32,596 nucleotides of DNA from UBA9547 sp044349205 (GTDB lineage Bacteria; Bacteroidota; Bacteroidia; Cytophagales; UBA9547): positions 1 through 32,596 of the forward strand of contig JBIKRJ010000005.1 of NCBI GenBank assembly GCA_044349205.1, given 5' to 3'. The translations under genes were made by a program, and so were the position numbers. The notes under the pieces are model-generated. The model saw only the letters and a list, made by a program, of their open reading frames with translations, did no database searches and was not told the origin of the DNA. Of the stretch, positions 24,012 through 30,973 are shown piece by piece. Numbering within the stretch: the first letter of the stretch is position 1; every line of letters starts with the position of its first letter.

Positions 24012-25595
24012 CTAGGCTAAAATCCTAATAGGGTCTTCCAAAAGCGCTTTCAATGTTTGAAGGAATGCAGCACCTACGGCACCATCTACCACGCGATGAT
24101 CGCTTGTTAGGGTTACTTTCATCATATTGCCTGGCACTATCTGACCGTTTTTCACCACGGGGATTTGGCGAATGGCGCCAACTGACAATATACACACTTC
24201 GGGTTGGTTCAATATGGAACTGAACGATTCGATACCAAACATGCCCAAGTTGGAAACAGTAAAAGTATTCCCTTCCCAGTCTTTAGGTTGTAGGGTTTTA
24301 TTTTTGGCTTTGCTGCCCAATTCTTTTACACTCGCCGAAATTTGGGTGAGGGATAGCGTGTCGGCAAAACGAACCACTGGTACAATAAGACCATCTTCTA
24401 CAGCTACGGCTACTCCTATGTGCACATGCTTGTTGTAGCGTATTTTGTCGCCAAGCCATTGTCCGTTCACTTTGGGGTGCTTGTGTATGGCTATGGCTAC
24501 GGCTTTGATTACAATGTCGTTGAAAGATATTTTGGCTTCTGCATAGTCGTTCATGCTTTTGCGCGCATCTATGGCTTTGTCCATGTCCACATCTATGGTC
24601 AGACTGAAATGCGGAGCTGTGAACAAACTTTCAGACAAACGGCGGGCAATAGTTTTGCGCATATTGTTTACTGCCACTTCTTCGTAGCTTTCCGTTCCAG
24701 ATATAGTTGGAGTAGTAGGGGTTTGAGTGCTGGCAGCTGTTTTGCTTGCCGCAGGAGCAAAGCTTTCCACATCTCTTTTAACGATACGGCCATTTTCGCC
24801 GCTGCCTACTACCGCCGTCACATCAATGCCTTTTTCTTGTGCCAATTTTTTGGCCAAAGGTGATATTTTGGTGCGGCTGTCGGAATTGCCTGCCGCCACT
24901 GCGGAACTAGAAACCGAAGCAGGAGCCGATACGGTTTCCACTTGTTTGGGTTCAGTTTTGGCCGCTTGGCCATTATTTTTGGGCGAAGAAGAAAGGAGAG
25001 GAGTGTAGTCAACTCCTTGCTTGCCTACTACCGCTATGATGCCATCTACTGGCACGGCTTTACCTGCTTCAACGCCTATGTATAATAGTACGCCGTCTTC
25101 GTAAGACTCCAATTCCATAGTGGCTTTGTCGGTTTCTACTTCGGCCAACACATCGCCAGCTTTTACTTTGTCGCCCACCTTTTTTACCCAAGCGGCAATA
25201 ACGCCTTCGGTCATGGTATCGCTCATTTTGGGCATTCTAATTACAGTTGCCTCTATGTGCGAAGTATCGGCATCGGCGGCGGCCTGTGTAGCAGGTGGTG
25301 TTTCGGCTACAGCAGCAGGAGCAGCCTTGCCACCTATTAGCGCACTTATGTCTTCTCCCTCTTTTCCAATGATGGCAATGATGGCATCGACCGGAACTGA
25401 GGCTTTTTCTTCAACACCTATATACAAAAGAGTGCCATTTTCGTACGATTCTAACTCCATGGTCGCCTTGTCGGTTTCCACTTCGGCTAAAACGTCGCCT
25501 GCTTTTACTTTGTCACCTACCTTTTTAACCCACGATGCGATAGTCCCTTCGGTCATAGTATCGCTCATCTTGGGCATTTTGATTACTTCAGCCAT
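24012..25595 (-). CDS. Pyruvate dehydrogenase complex dihydrolipoamide acetyltransferase (E2), two lipoyl domains
   Basis: The 527-aa E2 subunit moves the acetyl group from lipoate to CoA. Two lipoyl domains (about 1-80 and 116-196) each carry ETDKATME, with lipoyl lysines Lys43 and Lys157; they are nearly identical in sequence. Ala/Pro-rich linkers separate them from the E1/E3-binding domain (about 241-279: KISPLAKKLAQEKGIDV, GSGENGRIVKRDV). The catalytic acyltransferase domain (about 300-527) has the active-site motif DHRVVDG with His500. The sequence fits pyruvate E2 rather than 2-oxoglutarate E2 because it has two lipoyl domains and a longer linker. E1 and E3 are not in the window. It is transcribed alone, divergent from the PorE-like gene. 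Confidence 0.93.
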   Translation of the reverse strand: MAEVIKMPKMSDTMTEGTIASWVKKVGDKVKAGDVLAEVETDKATMELESYENGTLLYIGVEEKASVPVDAIIAIIGKEGEDISALIGGKAAPAAVAETPPATQAAADADTSHIEATVIRMPKMSDTMTEGVIAAWVKKVGDKVKAGDVLAEVETDKATMELESYEDGVLLYIGVEAGKAVPVDGIIAVVGKQGVDYTPLLSSSPKNNGQAAKTEPKQVETVSAPASVSSSAVAAGNSDSRTKISPLAKKLAQEKGIDVTAVVGSGENGRIVKRDVESFAPAASKTAASTQTPTTPTISGTESYEEVAVNNMRKTIARRLSESLFTAPHFSLTIDVDMDKAIDARKSMNDYAEAKISFNDIVIKAVAIAIHKHPKVNGQWLGDKIRYNKHVHIGVAVAVEDGLIVPVVRFADTLSLTQISASVKELGSKAKNKTLQPKDWEGNTFTVSNLGMFGIESFSSILNQPEVCILSVGAIRQIPVVKNGQIVPGNMMKVTLTSDHRVVDGAVGAAFLQTLKALLEDPIRILA

Positions 25596-25749
25596 TTGTA
25601 TTTTTTTTGAACAGTCAAAAATAAAGTTATTGTTAGTTTATTCAAATTGGAATGTGAAATTACTTGCTTCCGAGTTATAATTCACCACCTTAAAATCATT
25701 TCCTTGGTATAAATGCTATTTTTACCTTTCGTCTTTCAAAAATAGTGGC

Positions 25750-27660
25750 ATGAAATGGCTTATTCTTTTTTTGGTGTGTGTATGCTTTCAGGTTGTATTT
25801 GCCCAATCGCCTCCCTATTCTTCCAAAAACAAAAAGGCCATAGTCCAGTACGAAATGGGCAAAAGGTTTCTTGCCCTCCGAAAATTCAACGAAGCCATTT
25901 TTTGTTTTGAAAATGCTGCGGAAAAAGACAAGCGTTTTGTAGAGGCTTATATTGCTTTGGCAGGCTGCTATCGCATTTTGCGCGACGATAGCAAGGTGAA
26001 AATCTATCTGTTATCGGCCTTTAGCTTAAAACCAAACATGCCTGAAAATGTGTACGAATATTATTTTTTAGCTTCCCTGTTGATGAAAGAAGGGGACTAC
26101 CCAAATGCTGCCCGCTACTTGGATCAATTCTTTTCTTACCACCCATCCGACATGCGTGTCATTCCTTCTGCCAAGCGAATGCTGGCAAACTGCCAATATG
26201 CCCAGCAGGCTATTAAAAATCCCTTGAAATTTTCGCCCGAGATTTTGCCTAGTCCCTTGAATCGTTTTCGAAACCAATATTTTCCCTCCCTCACCGCCGA
26301 TGGTCAATTTTTGCTCTACACGGTTCGCAACCCTACAGGCATGAATGAACAAGAAGATTTGTACTTTTCCGAAAAATGGAAAACAGGCTGGACCGTCCCG
26401 CAGCAAGTTTCCACACGCATCAATACCAAGGAAAACGAAGGGGCGGCTACCATTTCGGGCGATGGTAAAACGATGGTTTACACCTATTGTACCCCCACAA
26501 ACGGATGCGATTTGTACATCACCAGAAAGGTGGGGAAAGAATGGACACAGCCTGCCAGCATAGGCAGCCAAATAAATACACGTTTGTGGGAATCGCATCC
26601 CGCACTCTCGGCCGATGGCCGTACGCTTTACTTTGCTTCTGAAAGAATGGGCGGCTTTGGCAAAGAAGACATTTGGGTGACCGAAATAGACAGCAGCAAC
26701 AATTGGAGCAAACCTGTAAATCTTGGGCCTTCTGTTAATACAGTCGACAGTGATTACACGCCATACATTCACCCAAACGGTACATCGCTGTATTTTTCAT
26801 CACGTGGCTGGCCAGGCATGGGAGGCGCCGACCTCTTTTGGTCAGAAAAGAAAGGCGATTCTGCCTGGTCAGTTCCTCAAAACCTGGGTTATCCAGTCAA
26901 TACCTTTGCCGATGAACTGGGCCTTGCGGTTTCGTCCGACTTTTCGGTTGGCTATTTTTCAAAAGATGTGGCAGATAACCAAGGAAGGTACATTTCTATG
27001 CTCTATTCCTTTCAAGTACCTGAAAGCATGAAAAGCGAAACAAGGTGCATATACTTGAAGGGCAGAGTCTTAGACGATAGCACGGGCTTTCCCCTAAAAG
27101 CAAAGGTGGAATTGGTCAATTTGCAGACTGGGAAAATAGAGCAAAATGTTTTTTCTGATGGGCAGAATGGCAGCTATCTCTTGGTGGTTTCCAGCAAAAA
27201 AAACTATGGTCTTTTTGTGTCGGCCTTGGGGTATGTATATCAAAGTTTACATTTCAACAGCAGCGAAGAAGCTATTGACAACCAGGAATCGTTCGATATT
27301 CGGCTCAAACCCCTCAGACAAAATGCCCAAACGGTGCTACGGAATTTGTTTTTTGAGTCGGGAAAATACACCTTGGACAGTGCCTCGGTCACCGAACTTT
27401 TAAAACTGGTAAAACTCGTACAAGACAATAAATTGAAGATAGAAATCTCGGGCCATACCGATGATGTGGGCAGCCCACAGGAAAACAAAACCTTGTCGGA
27501 GAAACGTGCCGAGGCTGTTTTTTTGTTTTTACTTCAAAATGGGATTGAAAAAGACAGGCTACGATACAGGGGCTACGGCGAAAGCAGACCCTTGGAAGAC
27601 AATTCCAGCGAAGCAGGCAAGAGAAACAACCGAAGAATTGAAATTAAAATTCTGAATTAG
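25750..27660 (+). CDS. PorE-like protein: TPR, PD40 propeller, regulatory-like domain, OmpA domain
   Basis: The 636-aa exported protein has a signal peptide cleaved at about VFA|QS (Gln19). Domains in order: TPR pairs (about 30-150); PD40 propeller repeats such as HPALSADGRTLYFASERMGG and TPYIHPNGTSLYFSSRGWPG (about 170-425); a carboxypeptidase-regulatory-like domain starting YLKGRVLDDSTGFPLKAKVE; and OmpA peptidoglycan-binding (about 530-636: LRNLFFESGKYTLDSAS, ISGHTDDVGSPQEN, NNRRIEIKIL). This is the architecture and roughly the length of the T9SS component PorE, which joins the PorK/N ring and PorP to peptidoglycan. It stands alone with no adjacent porP, unlike the 792-aa paralogue at 4266-6644. 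That makes it the better core PorE candidate, but this is inference. Confidence 0.87.
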   Translation: MKWLILFLVCVCFQVVFAQSPPYSSKNKKAIVQYEMGKRFLALRKFNEAIFCFENAAEKDKRFVEAYIALAGCYRILRDDSKVKIYLLSAFSLKPNMPENVYEYYFLASLLMKEGDYPNAARYLDQFFSYHPSDMRVIPSAKRMLANCQYAQQAIKNPLKFSPEILPSPLNRFRNQYFPSLTADGQFLLYTVRNPTGMNEQEDLYFSEKWKTGWTVPQQVSTRINTKENEGAATISGDGKTMVYTYCTPTNGCDLYITRKVGKEWTQPASIGSQINTRLWESHPALSADGRTLYFASERMGGFGKEDIWVTEIDSSNNWSKPVNLGPSVNTVDSDYTPYIHPNGTSLYFSSRGWPGMGGADLFWSEKKGDSAWSVPQNLGYPVNTFADELGLAVSSDFSVGYFSKDVADNQGRYISMLYSFQVPESMKSETRCIYLKGRVLDDSTGFPLKAKVELVNLQTGKIEQNVFSDGQNGSYLLVVSSKKNYGLFVSALGYVYQSLHFNSSEEAIDNQESFDIRLKPLRQNAQTVLRNLFFESGKYTLDSASVTELLKLVKLVQDNKLKIEISGHTDDVGSPQENKTLSEKRAEAVFLFLLQNGIEKDRLRYRGYGESRPLEDNSSEAGKRNNRRIEIKILN

Positions 27661-27747
27661 GAGGGATAAAAGTGTTTTTAGTCAATAAATTAATTGTCTT
27701 TTTGTTGATGTGTCGTCCTGAAAAAAGTTGTCAGATTTTTTCAAGGC

Positions 27748-27785
27748 AACGATGGATTTACTCAAAGTAAATCCATCGTTTCTTA
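27748..27785. terminator. Bidirectional terminator between the PorE-like and YegP genes
   Basis: A 14-bp perfect stem (27748-27761 with 27767-27780) with a 5-base loop lies between two convergent genes. T-rich bases follow on the plus strand. On the minus strand the tail is poorer. Confidence 0.75.
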
Positions 27786-27791
27786 CTCAAC

Positions 27792-28139
27792 CTATTCTGC
27801 TTGTGTTAAATCTTCCAGATTGGCAATTGGAGCATCTCTCTTGACAGCATTAACCCCATTCTCGCATGCTTGAACGCTAGAATACATTTCACTCTTAGCA
27901 AGAGTTTCCCCGTTGCCCGCAACTTGTACAAAATATGGTTGTTCTTTTGAAGACGACTTGCGTTCAAAATTTTTGTCAGCAATGTTCTTTTTACTGCTTT
28001 CTATGCCATTTTTTGCTCCCTGTTTTGAGACATAAGTTTCGCTACTGCTCAGAATAACTTCGCCATTTACGGCAGTTAGTACCCATGAAAATTCAGAATT
28101 AGCAGTTTTTTTCAAAATATACTTAGGATTCTTAACCAT
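27792..28139 (-). CDS. YegP family protein (tandem DUF1508)
   Basis: The 115-aa protein contains two copies of the DUF1508 unit. The first is about residues 5-52 (KYILKKTANSEFSWVLTAVNG, then SSETYVSKQGAKNGIESSKK). The second is about residues 66-103 (PYFVQVAGNGETLAKSEMYS, then VQACENGVNAVKRDA). Members are small cytoplasmic proteins of unknown function, often in single copy near nothing conserved. It is convergent with the PorE-like gene and has a long A+T-rich upstream region. The start at 28139 directly precedes the first repeat. Confidence 0.9.
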   Translation of the reverse strand: MVKNPKYILKKTANSEFSWVLTAVNGEVILSSSETYVSKQGAKNGIESSKKNIADKNFERKSSSKEQPYFVQVAGNGETLAKSEMYSSVQACENGVNAVKRDAPIANLEDLTQAE

Positions 28140-28638
28140 TTTAATTAAATTAAATATTTGATATTGCTTCCTGAAAATCAGTTACGACAAAGCAAGTTAT
28201 TGTTGCCGAGGGCATTCTTAAAAATAAGTTTTGGATGATTTTCTAAACCTATAATAAGCTAAATGGCATCAAGGCAATGTTGACAAGACACGCCACCTAT
28301 TCATGTAAAAAAGATACCTTAATAAAGCAAACAGCACCCCAACGCTTGTCGCATTTTTTGAATTTTGTCAGCTCGTAATTGTTAAATGAATAAATTGAAA
28401 AGTTAATAAACTACTAAATTGTCCTTGTTTTACTATTTTTAACAAATCTAAATATTTATGAATACTATTTTAGTTGCATCTTGTTGCAACTTTATTTATG
28501 AGAATGTGAGGTTTAATAAATAGTATTTTATACTTAGAAGAGTACAATCCTAAAAGCGAAAAAGACCATTGATTTCGAATGGTTCAGTCCGATGGAGTGT
28601 GAAAAAGAATTAGCAAACAGGTGCTATTCTTTAAGTAA
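28140..28638. other. A+T-rich intergenic region with nested inverted repeats
   Basis: About 500 bases carry no gene I can support. Visible structure is a 7-bp inverted repeat (28472-28478 with 28485-28491) nested within a 10-bp inverted repeat (AATACTATTT at 28461-28470, AAATAGTATT at 28518-28527). A 6-bp inverted repeat is at 28565-28570 with 28578-28583. These may be operator or cruciform elements, or a scar of rearrangement next to the alaS remnant. Confidence 0.5.
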
Positions 28639-29124
28639 TCAGCACAATTCCTTTGCCAGTGCTACTGCTTTTTGGAGTCCTGCGGTATTTTTTCCACCTG
28701 CCGTGGCAAAGAAAGGCTGTCCGCCGCCACCGCCTTCAATTTCTTTCGCCAAATTTCGAACTATTTCTGTAGCGTTTATGCCTTTTGAATCGACCAAATT
28801 GTCGGAAAGCATTACGGCTAATTGGGGCTTCTCGTTCACGATGGTGCCCAGCACACAAAACAGGTTGACGGGGTATTTGCTACGCAACTGAAAAGCCAAA
28901 GTTTTTAGCGCATCTGCATGGGGAACATGCACGGTTTCTGCCAAAAAGTGCAGGCCGTTTTTGTCTTGTACCTTGTCAAAGAGTTGGTTGCGCAGGTTGT
29001 TGAGGTTTTCGGTTTGGTATTCTTCCAGTTTTTTGTTCAGGATGTTGCGCTCGTCCAACAGTTCTTGCAGAGATTGGTGAATACTGAAATCATTCTTCAA
29101 CCTTATACATTCGACCCAAAACAA
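28639..29124 (-). pseudogene. alaS: Alanyl-tRNA synthetase C-terminal remnant (DHHA1 domain)
   Basis: The 161-residue frame matches only the end of AlaS: a coiled-coil segment (FSIHQSLQELLDERNILNKK), then the C-Ala/DHHA1 domain with FQLRSKYPVNLFCVLG, NATEIVRNLAKEI, and the glycine-rich GGGGGQPFFATAGGKNTAGL. Full-length AlaS is about 870 residues, so the catalytic, tRNA-recognition and editing domains are missing. In-frame TAA directly precedes the TTG at 29122-29124, and the upstream 100 bases show no AlaS-like sequence in any minus-strand frame I read. A duplicated or recombined 3' end is likely, with the essential intact alaS elsewhere. Its own expression is doubtful. Confidence 0.82.
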
Positions 29125-29231
29125 TTAGGCAAAGTGGAATAGAAAACTAGTTAATTATTGACATACACCAATAAAAAACATCAGCAAGAAAATCTACCGC
29201 GTCCTGTTTTAGAAGTTAATAAATATGTTAC

Positions 29232-29606
29232 TCACCAAGGTTTCTCGAATGTCTCTTTTGTGAACTGCTTGTATTGCTCTTTGAATAAAGTAGTTGTGTT
29301 ATTCTTCAAGGATAGTTGATTCTTTTCTCCAAAAATATTTGATAAAATAGCAATTGGAGTTAAGAAGAAATAAAAAAAGATAGAAAGAATAATGTTGGGT
29401 ATAATAAGACTAAGTATCCACGTCAATTTCATCCATAGATAATGTATTTTCTTAGCTAAATAATTGGATAATAGCCCCAATATGCCTACTGCCAAAGAGA
29501 TAATTAGAGCCCATTGTGCATGGATAACAATATAGACAAGCAACATGCCCAAAGTTATCACTAATACAGTTTTAATAGGTTCTGATTTGATGTGTTTTAC
29601 ATTCAT
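29232..29606 (-). CDS. SxtJ family membrane protein
   Basis: The 124-aa protein has an N-terminal cytoplasmic stretch and about three hydrophobic segments: TVLVITLGMLLVYIVIHA, WALIISLAVGILGLLSNYLA and a longer one around SLIIPNIILSIFFYFFLTPI. The phrase LTPIAILSNIFGEK fits SxtJ-family proteins, named from the saxitoxin cluster, where the gene lies beside an O-carbamoyltransferase. Its biochemical role is unknown. It starts 5 bases after the DUF5989 gene and is the last gene of the cassette. The short C-terminus ends TFEKPW. Confidence 0.82.
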   Translation of the reverse strand: MNVKHIKSEPIKTVLVITLGMLLVYIVIHAQWALIISLAVGILGLLSNYLAKKIHYLWMKLTWILSLIIPNIILSIFFYFFLTPIAILSNIFGEKNQLSLKNNTTTLFKEQYKQFTKETFEKPW

Positions 29607-29611
29607 GAGCT

Positions 29612-29761
29612 TTAAAATAAAGTATAGATAAAGGGTGCAATAGCACTGCTTCCTCCAAAAACGATTAGTATTCCCAACAGTAATAGCACAATGATTATTG
29701 GTGCTAACCAGAATTTTTTACGCTCCTTCATGAAGAGCCAAAGATCACTTAGAAATTCCAT
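29612..29761 (-). CDS. DUF5989 (SxtK-like) single-pass membrane protein, 49 aa
   Basis: The 49-residue frame starts MEFLSDLWLFMKERKKFWLA, followed by one strongly hydrophobic helix and the tail SSAIAPFIYTLF. This is the compact DUF5989 pattern: amphipathic Leu/Trp start, ERKKFWL, membrane helix, and A-P-F-I-Y-T-x-F end. It sits 12 bases after the SGNH gene and 5 bases before sxtJ, so it is in the same operon. Homologues accompany SxtJ and carbamoyltransferases in many clusters. Function is unknown. It is easily missed because of its length. Confidence 0.88.
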   Translation of the reverse strand: MEFLSDLWLFMKERKKFWLAPIIIVLLLLGILIVFGGSSAIAPFIYTLF

Positions 29762-29773
29762 TGTATGTAACCC

Positions 29774-30964
29774 TTAATAGGCTGTTTTGTCATTTAATTG
29801 TAAATATAGATAATTTGCTATTTTTTTATTCACTAAGGCGTTAGGGTGTTTATCGTCATCTGACAATATATAGTTTTTTTTGTTTTTGCTATAATCAGCT
29901 ACCGAATTTGTTAGTAAGAAGGTTTTTATGTCACTCTTTAGCATTTCATTTGTAAAATAGTCTAAAGAGAAATAGGAGTATAACCAGCTTTTGTCATCAT
30001 TCCATATGAATACATACATTTTGATGTTTTTCTTGGCTAGAATCTCTTTCGATTTTTTGATTATTTCTATTGTTCTTATTAAATCATGTTTGGAGGGAAG
30101 CTTATTCGTGAAGAATTTCTTGTAAATATGTGAAAGCCTTATTTTCTCGTTTAATACGTGAGGTATTCTGTTTTTAAAAGGAATAACTTTTTCTAAACTC
30201 CCATTTACAATTTCATACATTGGCCCGTCTTGGTCCCAGCCAGAGTATCCTGCAGCTCTTGCAACGTGAAATGGTATGAAGCTGTAAATTGCTATTTTTT
30301 CGTTTTTACAACCTTCCATGTCTTTGGATATACGATTTTCTATAGTAGCTAACATTTGGTGTGGCCCATAACCATGAAAACCATAATTGAACACTTTGAA
30401 TTTTCTGTTTACCAAATCGTTAAAATAAAATGGCAATGTAGATGTGTCTGGCAAACCCTCCCCGAAAGTAAATGAACATCCAAAAAATAAGACGCAATCT
30501 TTGGAATTAACATTTGAGTTGGGGGTGTGTCTTAATCGATTTTTTATCGTGTAAGATACGTCGTAAAGAACTTTACCTTCTATCTTTTTTTTAGAAGTGA
30601 AAACTCCGTCAGTTCTAACTCCATACCCCAGATATGGGTGTTCTGCCATATAATCATTATGTACATAGCTTCCAGATTCCTCAATTAATTTTTTGTCTTT
30701 TTTGAAAAAAAAACTTGCACATAAGTAGGACTCGTATAAAAAAAGTGCAATAAAAATAGCTGAAGTATTGTAATAAAGTACTTTTAGCGTGGAAGACTTT
30801 ACATTTAACCCTAGGAATATCAGATAGGCAAATGTTATAAAAAATATCAATACCCACGAAAACTCGCTACAAAACTTGAATGAAATATACATTAAAGCCA
30901 ATAAAAATAGTCCGACGATCAAGCTTTTAAGCCAGGTCGGATTATTTAATTTGTAGGTGTTCAT
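29774..30964 (-). CDS. Membrane-anchored SGNH/GDSL-hydrolase-like protein
   Basis: The 396-aa protein has about three N-terminal transmembrane helices (about 12-85), then a soluble SGNH fold. Block I is LFFGCSFTFGEGLPD with nucleophile Ser164. Block II is NYGFHGYGPHQM. The C-terminal Asp-x-x-His is DDDKHPNALVNKKIA (Asp370, His373). SGNH proteins of this type are esterases or acyltransferases acting on glycans or lipids; the substrate here is unknown. It lies 9 bases after the carbamoyltransferase gene and 12 before DUF5989, so all four genes form one operon. The region looks more A+T-rich than the rest of the window, which could mean acquired DNA. Confidence 0.82.
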   Translation of the reverse strand: MNTYKLNNPTWLKSLIVGLFLLALMYISFKFCSEFSWVLIFFITFAYLIFLGLNVKSSTLKVLYYNTSAIFIALFLYESYLCASFFFKKDKKLIEESGSYVHNDYMAEHPYLGYGVRTDGVFTSKKKIEGKVLYDVSYTIKNRLRHTPNSNVNSKDCVLFFGCSFTFGEGLPDTSTLPFYFNDLVNRKFKVFNYGFHGYGPHQMLATIENRISKDMEGCKNEKIAIYSFIPFHVARAAGYSGWDQDGPMYEIVNGSLEKVIPFKNRIPHVLNEKIRLSHIYKKFFTNKLPSKHDLIRTIEIIKKSKEILAKKNIKMYVFIWNDDKSWLYSYFSLDYFTNEMLKSDIKTFLLTNSVADYSKNKKNYILSDDDKHPNALVNKKIANYLYLQLNDKTAY

Positions 30965-30973
30965 ATTTTACTA

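Noticed and set aside
25120..25680. A 186-codon plus-strand frame antisense to the E2 gene
   Set aside because: Its low-complexity Ser/Ala/Thr/Val composition mirrors the lipoyl domains and Ala/Pro linkers on the other strand.
26068..26772. A 234-codon minus-strand frame inside the PorE-like gene
   Set aside because: It is a shadow of the coding strand: no domain is recognisable, while the plus strand has clear TPR and PD40 repeats.
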